Source: Pempheris klunzingeri (taxonomy: Eukaryota; Chordata; Actinopteri; Acropomatiformes; Pempheridae). From it: 64,000 nt of DNA. Positions 42,837-55,249 of this stretch are shown here, piece by piece. Position numbers and translations under genes: made by a program. The notes under the pieces were generated by a model that saw only the letters and a list, made by a program, of their open reading frames with translations, had not been told where the DNA came from and made no database searches. The number at the start of each line of letters is the position of its first letter. Positions within the stretch are counted from its first letter, which is position 1. The stretch lies in assembly GCF_042242105.1 (NCBI RefSeq), contig NC_092033.1, positions 3,307,908 to 3,371,907 on the forward strand, read 5' to 3'.

Positions 42837-43809
42837 AAACAGATCAAATAGAAGACCATACAGCAATGCCAGCGACACAGCTCATAGAAAAATCTTAGTT
42901 TTATAGGCCCAGTGTTAAAATATCATTTCCCACTTCTTCCACTTGAAGATTTCCTCTATTCAAAGGTTTTAATTAATTAGATGTTTTTACTTTGAAATAC
43001 ATCAGCACTCAGCCCAATTCTTGTCCCATGTTAAAAGTCTGATATTAAAGTATCATGTTTAATTTCACCCTGTATCCAGTATTGTGTTTGAAATTCAAGA
43101 TTTGAAATCAAAGCCTGATCATATTACAGTTAAAAAAATTTCATATTAATCAACTGTGACAACTGATTCATCATCTCAGTAATTTTTTCAAGCAAAAATG
43201 TACAAACATTTGCTGGTTTCAGCTACAAAAATGTATGAATCTGCCATTTTACTGTTATTGTAGTATAGTAGTATAAAAAAATACAAAAATAGAGTTGTGG
43301 AAGATTGCTTGCACAGATTCTGCACATATTCTATAAATTCTATTTACAGATTCTATGCATGTATTAGATTATTCATAGACTGTATTATATGTATATTATA
43401 TATTATATAACAAGTCGTATCTCGTCCTGTCTACATTTTGAATGAAGTGAGCTTTTAAACCTCTTCAAAGCTGGTTGAAAGAGCCTTGTTACTTCTGATG
43501 ACATGAGTCTAAATAATAAAACAAAAACATAACATAAACACATAACCATAAACTCATAGAGAGGTTACAGTATTTTATATCAAGCAGGTTTGAAGTGATC
43601 AGATCTTGACAAAGCTGATTGACAGTTGATTGACCGCTGATTGGTCAGTGACGTCCCGTGGGCTCGGTCGGGGGCGCGTGTGGGTTTAAATCAGAGGCGG
43701 CGCGTGGTGATGGTGAGCACGTGAACTAATGACCATCAGTGCCAGAGCCTGTTTTCCGGTTTGTGGAGCAACATACGGCTGGAGATTGGACTGAGGCCGC
43801 CTCGCAGCG
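42837..43809. other. Unique sequence between the tRNA array and fgd4
   Basis: AT-rich sequence with no gene recognised, becoming GC-rich near 43640 where the fgd4 promoter is expected. Confidence 0.6.
43640..43655 (+). promoter_or_regulatory. Candidate fgd4 promoter elements (inverted CCAAT and CRE-like)
   Basis: An inverted CCAAT box (attggt, 43640-43645) is followed by TGACGTC (43649-43655) and a GC-rich stretch, about 155-170 bp upstream of the fgd4 start codon. Spacing fits a CCAAT/CREB-type promoter; activity is inferred. Confidence 0.4.
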
Positions 43810-46800
43810 ATGTTTGACCTGAAGAAGAGGAACAGTTTGACTCTGAACTGCAGCCGAGAGGCGGAGGAGTTCAGACGGGTGGCGGTCAGGCGGAAGGTAA
43901 AAGGTGCTGCGGTGGAGTGCCACGCCTCGCATACAGGTGAGCCACCTTTCATTTAAGCAGAGATTAGTGTAATGCGTCAGTAAACATATATGTTCAGGCT
44001 TTTAACAACTAAATACATGAACTGAAATGACAAACAGTTCATTTCTAATCAAAATAACTACAAAAATACTAATAAGAGAGCAGTAGGAGCCAGTGTTTTC
44101 TACATTCAGCCCAGGCTGCAGTTGCAATGTGGAGGCAAAAATGTATATGCTCTCTAAAATGCATGAGCAGTAGTAACCAGGCCGACTATCTGAGGTCCTC
44201 ATCCATATGTAGGCTTCTTCTAAATCTCAGCGAAGTACATGAAATGTGCATAAAACAGCAGTGCAACATTTTAAACGTGCAGAAAACACAATTGCATTAG
44301 TTCAAATGGGCAGGCAGCATGTAAGTCATAAATAATACATGAGGGCTGTTGCTATTGCTCTATGGACATAAATATACACAAGTGTTTTTAGTGAGTTTTG
44401 TGACAAAATGAATAGCCATGAGGTTATTAATTGGAAAATACTGTCAAACTATAATCTGCTGACAGCAACCATATTATCAAGGCAGATGTGCTCTTATTAC
44501 TTAATTCAGTAAATGAAACACTCACTAACATCAAGGGAAACCTTAATTAAAAGTGTCAGCTGGAAAAACAAGAACAACAGCCAACAGTCACAGTTTTGAC
44601 CCTCCAGCTCAAAGTGCCCCGTAAGAAGGTGACCGGGGCAGCCGGTAAGGGCGTTAAATCTCCTTGTTGTGCCTGGTTTACAACTCATAGCTTGTTGGAT
44701 TATTGTGGTGAAATCTCTTTCCCCTGATTCAGCCTGGACTTTGCCTGTGTGTCTCGAGACTGGCATTTGTCAATCCCTCGCGCACACACATGCATACAAA
44801 GCTGTGCTGTTCCCCCAATTGAAGCAGAGCTATCTGTTTAGATTAGAGAAGTGTGTTTGCTCCAATGGTACTGTCAGATGCAGGATTCAACAGTGCCATT
44901 CATCTCCGACCAACATTAAATAACAAATGTGAATTACTCTTTGGTTTGGTGTGAGGCGTGTGGAAATAATTGCATGTACAGAAGCAAAATACTGTCTTTA
45001 AGAACCAGAAATATAGATAAGATTGACTAAAGCTCCCTGATTAACACGTTTTATCTTGTTTATCTAATCTGTACAAAAACCAAAGTGTGAAAGCTGGATG
45101 TCGGAGGGGTTTGCGTGTTTCTTTAGTTCCAGCAATTCGAAACGGCTTCTCGTTAGTGGACTGCGCTATGCAATTTTCTCTCTTTAAACCAGTTAATGTG
45201 ATATTTTTTTAACCAGGACTTTCAGTATTTGGATCAAGTAGCTGTGTCTGTGTTGTTGCTGCAGCTGTTATTTGAATGTGTCAGATAATCAACATTTAAG
45301 TAAATAGAAGTATCAGAAGAGACTCTGTTGGCAGTGTTTATAGGACTATAAACTATAGGCTGGTATTTGGACTAAAGAAACCTGATCAGGACATTCCTAG
45401 TACAAAAAATGTTGTTTTGTTGTTGTGTTGCAGGACTATTTCTTGGCTGGGAGCAAGAAATCGTCCAACCAGCAGTGGAAAATGTTGAATGTTAAGCATG
45501 TTAGATTATTCTTATAAGAATTCAAATTTCATCTCTATATAATCACAAAAACATGCTTAATGTCATCTTTTTTTCTTTTTATTTCCCACTATTTCTGCAA
45601 CCTGACTCAGTTCTTTGAAAAAGAACAAACTCTAATGGCACAGGCTTTTGAATAATGAAAAAGTAGTTCTCTGCAGCTGCAGCATTCAACATCCATCTTA
45701 TTTCTTTGTAGTTTTCTGTCAAGGTTTTGTGCTCCATCTAGACGTCTGTGCTGTCTAGAAACTATAGATAAGAGCTGGATGTTGCTTCTCAGACGCTGAC
45801 GAAAAGGTTAGACTGAGTGGGGAAAAGAGAGAAGTGAGAAAGCAGAAGTGGTACGTTGTTGAGAAAGTAGGCTTTATCCTGCTCCACGGGAACACCAAAT
45901 TGGTTAAGAGGAGCAAGGAGTGAACGAGCGAGCTTTACTTTGTTATACAAGTGCTGGATAATCTTGTACAAGTTTGGAGATGAACTGCTGGTGAGAAAAC
46001 AGTTACACGATTTGAACATCATAATGAGACAGCAGTGAATACTAGGATGTGTTTAACATGCATTATGTTTATTGTCTTCTGAGGAAAAAACTGTAAACAA
46101 ACTATAACAGTATCATCTGTAGGGCTATTAATCCTTACCTGGAATACTATGTATACCAGACTACACCTAATCTAGTCTTTGGTCCAAGATTGTGTTTGCA
46201 GGATTTTGATCCAGTCTTTGCATTTGCTACAGTTTTACTGCTACAGTTTGTGTCTACATACATGAAGACAGAGTAGAGATGGAGCATATTTTGTTTCAAT
46301 TCATGACAGACTTAATACCAGTGATCTTATACGTGATACCAACACTAACAGTCTGCAGTGATTTTAGAAATGCACGATACAAGAAAATGTTTTAGTAAGT
46401 GCAGAAGAAAGACCTCTGGAGTAACGGTACATAGCCAAGACATTAATGACGCTGCAGTAAGGTCAGTTTTTCCATGTGCATTTGTCACATTTGAAAGTTC
46501 AGGAGGAACAAGACCTCTGAATCATACCCTTGAACTGATTTAACTTTAAGAAATGTTGCATGCGGTCTCCCAGGACTCAGCAAAATAGGTCCCAATACAA
46601 CACATCTAACAAATGCTTGGGCTGCAGCAGAGCCTAGTTCAAAGTTCAAAACCACCATTGCAGTCAAGATCCTAAATGTGAAAAACCTTGTAATGATTTT
46701 TCAAGATTAGATTTGTCCACTTCTTGTCATAGTGCAACTGAATAAATTTATATTTTGTGTTTTGCAGACTGATATTTAGACTTTATTGTCCAAGAGGATG

Positions 46801-49800
46801 TTGTGGAAAAACTTGTTTTTGAGCCAAATAAACACAGTGAACCTTGTGTAACTGTGATAAAGCCTCATTAAAGCATGAAAGAAGTACAGTATACAGAAAA
46901 CATTGCCATGCAGATTAAAATATATATATCTCCATGTATGTGGTTCAAATACTAACTGCTTTTCTTTTAGTGGTGAGCAGTGGAGTGTGTGGTTCGTATA
47001 GCTGTGGCCTCGCTTGTGACAGGGGCTGTGGATCAGAACCAAACACTAAACCTGGTGCAGAGGAAGGCAGTTTAAGAAGCCCAGGCAAAGGTTCACCTTT
47101 CAAACCACAAGGTAGGCTGAAGTCCTGAAGCCTACATTCACAACATGAATATCTTTACACGTGTAAAATGGATCTCTTTAATGTTTAAGATGACCTCTTG
47201 TCTTATTTCCATGTTTTGTGGACTTGACTGTACCTGCAAGACATTATACTATGACTACAAATTAGCCAACTGTGCTGGTTTTCTCTTCACAGTGCCTCCC
47301 AAACCAGCTCACCTCCAGAGTCCCCCGAGGGCAGGACAAACTCAAGCCCACAATCCCACTGCAGGAAAGTTACTACCTCAACGATCCAATGGCACAGAGC
47401 AAGACCTGAGTCCTAACAGAGGTTGTGAAGTTTCTGTTTATTGTGTCTGCCCAGCACAGAGTTGTCTAGGCTCCCCTAGTCCTGTCAGAGGAGGCGGGAA
47501 CGGTTTTTTGAATGGAGTATCTCGAGCATATATCAGCCCTGCCAGACATGCTCAGGGGATTACAAATCTGACAAGCAGTCCAGTTTTAGGATCTCCAAGT
47601 CCAGGCAAAAGGGGCATTCAGAGCTGTAGCCCACTGAGGGAAGGAGGCCACAGCCCCGCTAAGTTGTCCCCCAGGAACCGGAGCCCTCTTGCAGGATTAC
47701 TGCGGACCCCCAGCCCCGTGCAGGGGAGGATGGGGAGCTACAGCCCTGCCAAGAACTCTAAATCCTGGCTAGGACTGCACAGAATCCCAAGTGGCAAAAT
47801 GGAAGGACAAGAGAAGAGAGCGCGGAAATCTTTGAGTGTGCCGGACTTGATTGTTTACTTGGAGGAGAACAGGTTATTATACTGATGAGCTGAATACTTT
47901 CCTGTAATGTGTATAGCACTGTAAAGAATCCAATCATTTCTGAACATTACTTGAATTTTCAATGATGGATGAAATTTATTCCTGCAGGATTCCCACTGAA
48001 AAGGTTGACCGCTCTCCACTGCAGTCACCCAAGTACGGACCAGCCATCACCATCAAAGTACCAGTTAACCTCAGACTCAATCATTCCACAAGTGAAGCCC
48101 ATCTATCAAGCAATGGCAAAGAACACTCCCCTGGACAAATGAATGGCACAGTGCAGGGGAAAAGGTGCCCAAACGAGAAGGGAATAAATGAGAAAATGGA
48201 TGAAGGCAAGACACACCTAGGATGTGGCTCTGGGTTTTCCTGCCAGTGGAATAAGCCAACTGCAGAAGACGGCAGGGTTCCTAGAAAGTCTAAAGGTGAA
48301 CAAAATGATGAAGAGCGAGGACGTGGAGAGCCAAAAGATGAAGTGAACACAGAGCAGAAATTGTACAAGATAGCCAATGAACTCCTGCAGACGGAGCGGG
48401 CCTATGTGGCTCGCCTCCACCTGCTCGACCAGGTCAGTGTGGTAATCAGTTTGTGGCTACTACTGTGAAAACACAATGCAGTGCCTCTTTTTAAAAAAAT
48501 GATTTGGATTTAGTTGTGCCTCTTTTCTTCCCTCTACAGGTCTTCTGCTCTCGGCTAACTGAAGAGGCAGGGCGAGGCTCATTTCCTCCTGAGGTAATAA
48601 GAAGTATCTTCTCCAACATTTCCTCCATCTACTCCTTCCACAGCCAGTTCCTTCTGCCTGACCTGGAGAGCTGCATCAGCCACTGGTGAGTGTTCAGACT
48701 ACATGGCAGTAAGACTACTCATTACAATAGTGCTTATAAGGTGAGAAAGTTGAAAGTTATGGACCGGTTAAATCAGTCAGCATTACTAGGGAAGGTGCTG
48801 AACATTTGTTTTTGTGTAGTAGACATCAAGACCTGCTACCAAAACACCCTAGAAACTGGGGACTAAATGTAACCTGGTTGTTGTTGTTATTTGGATGTTA
48901 ACAGCTTGTGGAGCAGAGAGCCGACAAAACAAAGATGTCAGGTTCCAAATACTTACAGATGACCATATACCCTTTACTTTGCCACTTCCACCAAATCAAG
49001 GTGTGAGAGCCCAGGCCTGGGTAATGTTCTGCTGCAGCATGCACCCTTCCTGAGGATGTATGCCGACTACGTCAGGAACTTTGACCAGGCCATGGAGCTG
49101 CTGAGGACCTGGACGGAGCGCTCCTCTGCCTTCAGAAACATCATCCAGGACATACAGGTAAGACGAGCTCAGCTGGGTGCATAGCGGTACTTTATCCCCA
49201 TACACCTGAAAGTACAGACGTCTAAGTGGGGTGTCGTTTTAGAGTCAGGAGGTGTGTGGCAGCCTGACCCTGCAGCATCATATGTTGGAACCTGTCCAGA
49301 GGGTGCCACGTTATGAGATGCTGCTCAGGGATTACCTGAAGAAACTGCCAGAAGATAACCCAGATTATGAGTTTGCTCAGAGTAAGTATGCTGTAGCAGT
49401 GTCTTTATCACACTCCGTATTGATCGCCTCATCATGTGCACCTCCATTGTGCCGTTACCAGACCTCTCTCCTGCATGGAGCACCTGTCCATCTCTGGTGG
49501 GTCATTATGTCTGTAATGAGCAGAATGAACCTCTTCTTTTTGCAGAGTCATTGCAGACTATTTCCATGGCAGCCACCCACTCAAACAGCGCCATCCACAA
49601 AGCTGTACGTTACCATTGTATCCCACATCATTCACCACTGTTTTGAGTACCATTTCATCACTGTCACAGACCACATGACGTGTCAAAAACTAATTGCATC
49701 CTATATTGATTGCGTCCATACAGATCTGTTTCCGTGTTGCTCTCTCTCTCTCTGCCTGTAGGAGAGCCTGAAGCGGCTGCTGGAGATCTATGAGATGGTT

Positions 49801-52705
49801 GGAGAGGAGGAGTTGGTCAACCCGACTAACGAGTTCCTCAGGGAAGGTCGTCTACTCAAGCTAGCAGCCAGGAACACATCCGCCATGGAGAGGCACCTGT
49901 TCCTGGTTAGAGCACTGATGTTTACACAGAAATGGGTGCAGACACACTATGTCTTTGGGCATTTTGATGAGTGTATGATCTATAATCTGCCAAAAAGCTT
50001 TTTGACTGTGCATATGTAGCCCTCTAATATACTCTTTTAGTTTATCATAGAGTCACAGATTATTTTAAACTGCACTTTTTCTTCAGTCATCCCTAGCTGA
50101 ACTGAAACTGTAAATCTAATATGATACAGTTTGCATACTGTGCTAAAGTTCATAAAAGTTGGTGTATAACTTTCCTCCACAGTTCAACAACTTTATGCTG
50201 TGCTGCACTCCCAAGTTCAGCCTAGTGGGGCAGCGTTTTACTGTCCGCTGTAGGATCGGAGTGGATGGCATGCAGGTGCAGCAGACCACCAATGAAGACC
50301 ACCCATACACCTTCCAGGTCTCTGGGAAGGAGAGGACCCTTGAGCTGCAGGCCAGGTTCAGTGTTCTAGTTTGGAAGTAGATGTATTTGATTTTAAATTA
50401 CTCAACATATAGTCTAAACATAATTGTACATTTACAGTAAGTGAATGAAATGTGATGTCCAGTCTAATTGTAATTGATTATTTTTTTCAAGCTCTGAACA
50501 AGACAGAGATGAGTGGATAAAGGTAAAAGCATTTTTATCATTTGCCGCACACATTAAATATTACATGGATTAGGGAAAGATTGAGTAGTGTCAACTAAGT
50601 CTTCTAAAAAATCATCTCCAGGTAATTCAGGAAGCCATTGATGTGTTTCAGAAGAAACATGAATCGTTCAAATTGGCATCTAAGGAGCTAAATGTAGAAG
50701 ACCCAGTAAGTGATGACATTTCCAAAGGGGGCTTGTGTATTTATGATCTTTTCACATTCTGTAAAGCTTTTGCTGACATGGGTGTGCGTGTGTTATAGAC
50801 GGAGGAGCTCGGCCGACGCGCTCCTCGCTGGATCAGAGACAACGAGGTGACCATGTGTATGAAATGCCAGGAACCTTTCAATGCGCTCACCAGGAGGAGA
50901 CATCACTGCAGAGCCTGTGGCTGCGTGAGTTACGGGATGAGATGGCTCAACACACAATACAGACAAAACCTCATTTTAGGCCAAAATGTCTGATTGGTCT
51001 TTCTGCTCCTCAGGTGGTGTGCTGGAAGTGTTCCGACAATAAAGTGGCTTTGGAGTATGACGGTAACAAGCTGAACAAAGTGTGTAAAGCCTGCTACTCC
51101 ATCCTGACTGGTCAGAGAGGGGAGAGGATGGAGGGAAAGAAGAGAATACTGGAGGTGTGTTGTGACGAGGGTTTAGCCTTCAAACCAAAGCCAATCATAC
51201 TCTTGCATCCTTTTTAAGAGCATTGTGTTTTCTTGTATGTGTTCTACCAGTCAGAGGCAGCGTCCAGTGACGGTGTAATGAGCAGCTTCCTGCTGTACGG
51301 TGACAATCCCAAGACCTGGCAGCAGGTTTGGGCTGTTATCCCCAGGACTGAACCCCCAGTCCTCTCTCTGTACACAGCTCCACAGGTACGAATCTTTGTG
51401 ATAGAGACCATGTACTGTCCTTTTATTTTGTCATGCAAGACTATTGCATTTTTATTTTCAAATTCTGAGTAACAATGCCACACACTTGTTGCTGTTTGTC
51501 TTTTACCATCATGTGGGTGTAAAAGTCAGATGTGTATGCATGTGATGTTGTCACGCACAGATGTCATTCGTCACTCCATAAGTGGCAAACATGCAACACA
51601 AGCCAGAATGGACTCAGTGACTATAATTGGGAAGAGCTGTTGTGCAATCAACTGCACAAACAGATTTAAAGGGTTCAGAGAATGACCTGCTTCTTTTTAA
51701 AGATGGAAAAAAGCTCAATCTTCACAAACTGGAATGTTCTTTGACGTCAATGAAAAACACCTGCATGTTTGTTCAATGCCACAGAAATGTTTTACTACTG
51801 ACAACGTTTCGATCCTGCTTGGATGCTCGTCTGGTCAACACCAAGCAGATGAATATCTGAGTAGGATTGAAATGTTGTCAGTAATGATTAAATTTTATTT
51901 TTTTGGCATGAAGCAGATCTGCAGGTGATCTAATGTCCATTGCTGCTGACTTCTAATAGCCTCACACCAAGATGCGTTTAATTACTCTCCTTCAACAAAT
52001 CCTATTGACGTCTGTGAATTATTATTATTTTTTTTTTTGCATTACATCTAGGACCAGTAAATGTCCTTTAAAAAGGCAATGTTGTCCCATGGTGGCAGCA
52101 GAAAGCGCAGCCAAATGTGTGACTGTGAGAAACATAACATACAATTTTCATAGTCATCAAACCATTCAGTAAATGTTCTGCATTCATGTTTCTCCACTCA
52201 TTTCTTCAGTTTTTTTTTTCTCATAATATGTCCAAGACTGGTTTGTTTGCCGCTGCAATATCCTCTGTTAGAAAGTAGATCACACTGTTGTGTTGAAGTC
52301 CCAATTTGAGATTTGTAATTGCAAAAAAAAGCTCAAGATATGAGATCTTTCCATGCACAGCTTCAGCCTCTTAATCCACCACCTGCTTTTCTGTCCCTTT
52401 CATCCACCATGTATCTCCAGGATGTGAAGCCCATCTCGTGTATCCCTCTACCGGGCTGCAGCGTGGGGGACGCCCCTCAGGAGCTCCAAGGTCAGCCTTG
52501 TTTCTCTTTAAGCCAATCCAAATCCATCCACACTTTCTCGTGCAGTGGCCTGGACCTCAAACAGAGCTGGCTGACTGCTCTGAAAGTTGCAGTGACGGGC
52601 AGGATGCCAGTGTGCAGACTCAGTGGCATTGATGGTAATACGAATGATGGAAGTGTCTCTGGTGAGGAATTTCTCATCATCGGCAACAAGGAAAACCACT
52701 CCTGA
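43810..52705 (+). CDS. fgd4: FGD4/frabin, Cdc42 guanine exchange factor, complete, 16 exons, 970 aa
   Basis: Frabin binds F-actin and activates Cdc42; human FGD4 is the CMT4H gene. Exons: 43810-43936, 46971-47111, 47293-47872, 47988-48432, 48540-48685, 49001-49157, 49243-49381, 49546-49604, 49762-49905, 50183-50355, 50492-50522, 50622-50705, 50799-50924, 51014-51154, 51251-51385, 52421-52705. All junctions are GT-AG and the total is 2913 nt in one frame. Residues 1-400 are Ser/Pro-rich. DH domain is about 410-600 ([21 protein letters not shown]), PH1 about 620-735 and FYVE about 753-825 (WIRD, CxxC at 762/765, RRHHCRACG). PH2 is about 840-945. [23 protein letters not shown] and VVCWKCSD match FGD4 better than FGD1, FGD2 or FGD3. 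The fish a/b paralogue is undecided. It exceeds the human 766 aa through its N-terminus, where the start codon is less certain. Confidence 0.93.
43937..46970 (+). other. fgd4 intron 1
   Basis: A 3-kb intron. Apart from a short dispersed-repeat fragment at 45028-45086, no coding or RNA gene was seen. Confidence 0.8.
45028..45086. repeat. Fragment of the same fish inverted-repeat family
   Basis: 'aagctccctgattaacacg' and 'ctaatctgtacaaaaacc' resemble an internal part of the 'gctaagctaagctaac' element family as I recall it. Only this fragment is present. Confidence 0.45.
51608..51685 (+). mobile_element. THAP zinc-finger relic inside fgd4 intron 15
   Basis: A 25-codon frame beginning [16 protein letters not shown] followed by TNRF looks like the start of a THAP domain (C-x3-C then a basic patch). 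It ends quickly at a stop. Such pieces are typical of decayed THAP-bearing DNA transposons; the family is not determined. Confidence 0.45.
51795..51884. repeat. Imperfect inverted repeat in fgd4 intron 15
   Basis: 'tactgacaacgtttcgatcc' at the left is mirrored by 'ggattgaaatgttgtcagta' at the right with two mismatches. Together with the THAP relic it suggests the remains of one transposon. Confidence 0.55.
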
Positions 52706-52915
52706 ATGTTTTGAGATGGAAAGTACTCATACAAGCAGGACAACCGACGAAACGAGTCCACTGTAGCTTTGAACTGTTGGTTTGATAGAATTAATTCAAA
52801 TCTTTCTAGAAGTGAAGTTCAGGAATGTTAAGGTTGTTAATACACACTAATCAGACTGAGAACTGTTTTCCTTAAAAGTGGCAAAGCACTTTATTTCTGA
52901 AATGGTTTACAGTAA

Positions 52916-52925
52916 AATAAATAAA
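52916..52925 (+). terminator. fgd4 polyadenylation signal candidate
   Basis: Two overlapping AATAAA hexamers (52916-52921 and 52920-52925), about 210 bp past the fgd4 stop codon. Confidence 0.55.
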
Positions 52926-53527
52926 GTGAAGGTGTTTTAACATGAGTCAGACTATCAGTTCAACTACAAAGATGCTCTGTACAGGGTGTCTAAGGTGCCA
53001 TGCGATGTGGCATGAAAATACACTTATGGGATTTTTTTTTTTTCTTTTCTACAGCGGACCGTTTGAACACATAATTGCATGAGGGGTTCAGTGATACACA
53101 GAGGCTCTCTGGGATCATAATTGCCTTATAAAACACATTCAACTGATCCCACTTCTTCACAGATAATGTTACAGCAGTTGAATATTTACACTCAAAACAA
53201 TTTACAGCTAAAACTAAATAAACAATTAAAAATTAAATGGATCAAAATGATCACTGTGAAACAGTATCAAAGGTTAGCTTGGTGCATGGGATGTCTCAAT
53301 CAGAAAGACAAAACATCCTTTTTAAGAAGCAAAAATTAACATGAAATGATGTTCCTTTGACAGAATTTTCTTTTCAGTGCATGTATTTTTACGTAGCAAT
53401 GATGTAGTGACTCTTACTCTAAAGGAAAACACTGACCTTGCTGCTCCACATGAAATGCAATACTATACCTGATCAATGGAGGTCTGCAGGCTGAACTCAA
53501 AAATGGCCCATCAAAGGGAAAAATTGC

Positions 53528-53926
53528 TTTAAGCTGCATTAATCAGTATTATAGAAGTAGATTTTTTTTTTTTTTTTCTTTGGCTAATTGTGGTTATATG
53601 GAACATCACCTGCATGACTCAATCTCACTACTCTAATCAACTGCAAATGTTCAGATAATCCAAATTCGGATTTAAGCTACGTATCCAGCACTAGATGGGA
53701 GACAGGCGAAGTTAGCTGCTAAAAGAATATCCTATCTTTCTAAGGAGCTGGTGAGAACCAGAGTCGAGTTAAAACAAAGACTAAGAGCTGACAGAACTGC
53801 TAATGTTTCTTTGTGCTTGCTGGATGCATAATTTGGCCATCAAGAACTTAACAAGCCAGTGATGTAGTTGCTGTCATTTTTCAGTTCTGCCCTCTAGCGG
53901 CCAACATTTGATTAATGCAGCTTTAA
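53528..53926. repeat. MITE-like element with 18-bp terminal inverted repeats
   Basis: The ends are tttaagctgcattaatca (53528-53545) and tgattaatgcagctttaa (53909-53926), inverted with one mismatch. The 363-bp interior has no coding capacity, as expected of a non-autonomous DNA transposon. Confidence 0.6.
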
Positions 53927-55249
53927 GGTTTAATTTGCCAGTGTCAAAGGACCTTCTGGTCTCATGTTTCTTTTGTCACTTATGCACTACATCATGTATC
54001 AACAGCAATACACAACAAATAGATACCAAGTGCAACTTCTCTGCTTAGCTGTTGATGGAGACGAGCGTATCTGCTTCTATCGTGTGCATCAAAATGTACA
54101 GAGCTTAAAAGTCAGAGCTGTGTCTAAACTGATTCTCTGTGATCTATTCTGCAGATGGTAGCTGTTTAAAAAAAAAAAATCGACTTGGTGTCTCTGACTT
54201 GAGAGAATCCTCTGAAGCTGTGAACTCGCCCCCTGAAGGCCTGTCTTTGTCTTCATACTAGAGCTGCGAACACAAAGTAGACATTTGAGAAAAGCATTGA
54301 AGATAAACAGTGCTCTTTGTGTAACAGCTTATTCCTCTAAATTGCAGACCCGGCTGACGGCCCGGCTGCATTTTAAATAGCTTCTATCTCCACGTGGACA
54401 TCATTAGAAAATCTGATTTGGTCTTAGCTCAGGCCAAAAATAGTGAGTCTTAACATGATAACTGACCAGTTTGTCATTTAACGTTAAGAGCCACTTAAAC
54501 AGCAGTGCGTACAGACATGGCTCTTCAAGACAAAGGTGGTTTGACCTGCTTGTGGAGACATTAGTTAAATTTCAAGGAAGGAGGCCCTGATTTGGACCTA
54601 GAGGCTTAAAAATGAGATGTTTAAATCCAGCACTTGATACAAGGATAGCAACACTGGCAGACAGGCGGACCCCATACCACACGTACGCTGACACACTGTA
54701 CATGAAGAACAAAAACTGGGTTATTTACAGGGGGGCTTTTTCACTCTCATACATTACTCCTCTGGGCGTGTTTTGTTCACTGAGAATCTCCAAATCACTG
54801 GCTTCATCGTCCTTCAACTTGATGTCCAAGTACAGTTCCCTTTACTTCTTAAGTAGTAATTTGATCTTCTCATCATTTTGACCTGCCATCCTTTTGCTTT
54901 CAAAATGTCTCAGTGTTGAAATACGGCAGCTGTACAAGATCCAGAGTCAGCCAAGGGTGAGTAATCCATCTTGAGGGTGAGTTTATCTACCTGAGGCTGT
55001 CGCTAGTAGAACTGACCTCAAGACTCTTGGTTATAATACATGAGAGTTGGCCGTTACTGTTGCTCCTGCCATCAGGTTGAGACGGTGAACATAAGACACA
55101 CGGGGAGTTAAACAACAAAAAAGTTATACCAGAGAAATTCCTGGAGGCTCAAACAGTCCCGAAGCCTCCAAGAAGCCAGTAGTGCAGCACTCACGGCTCA
55201 ACCCCCTTTTTAAAACCAGTGGTGGTGAAGATCTGACGTCTGTTGTCTC

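Larger units (their letters stand above)
52706..55249. other. Convergent 3' regions of fgd4 and dennd11
   Basis: Contains the fgd4 3' UTR and probably a long dennd11 3' UTR on the other strand. A MITE-like element sits in the middle. No other gene was recognised. Confidence 0.6.

Noticed and set aside
43810-52705. Assignment as fgd1, fgd2 or fgd3
   Set aside because: Fgd2 shares the FYVE core, but the PH1, linker and second PH regions ([43 protein letters not shown]) match FGD4.
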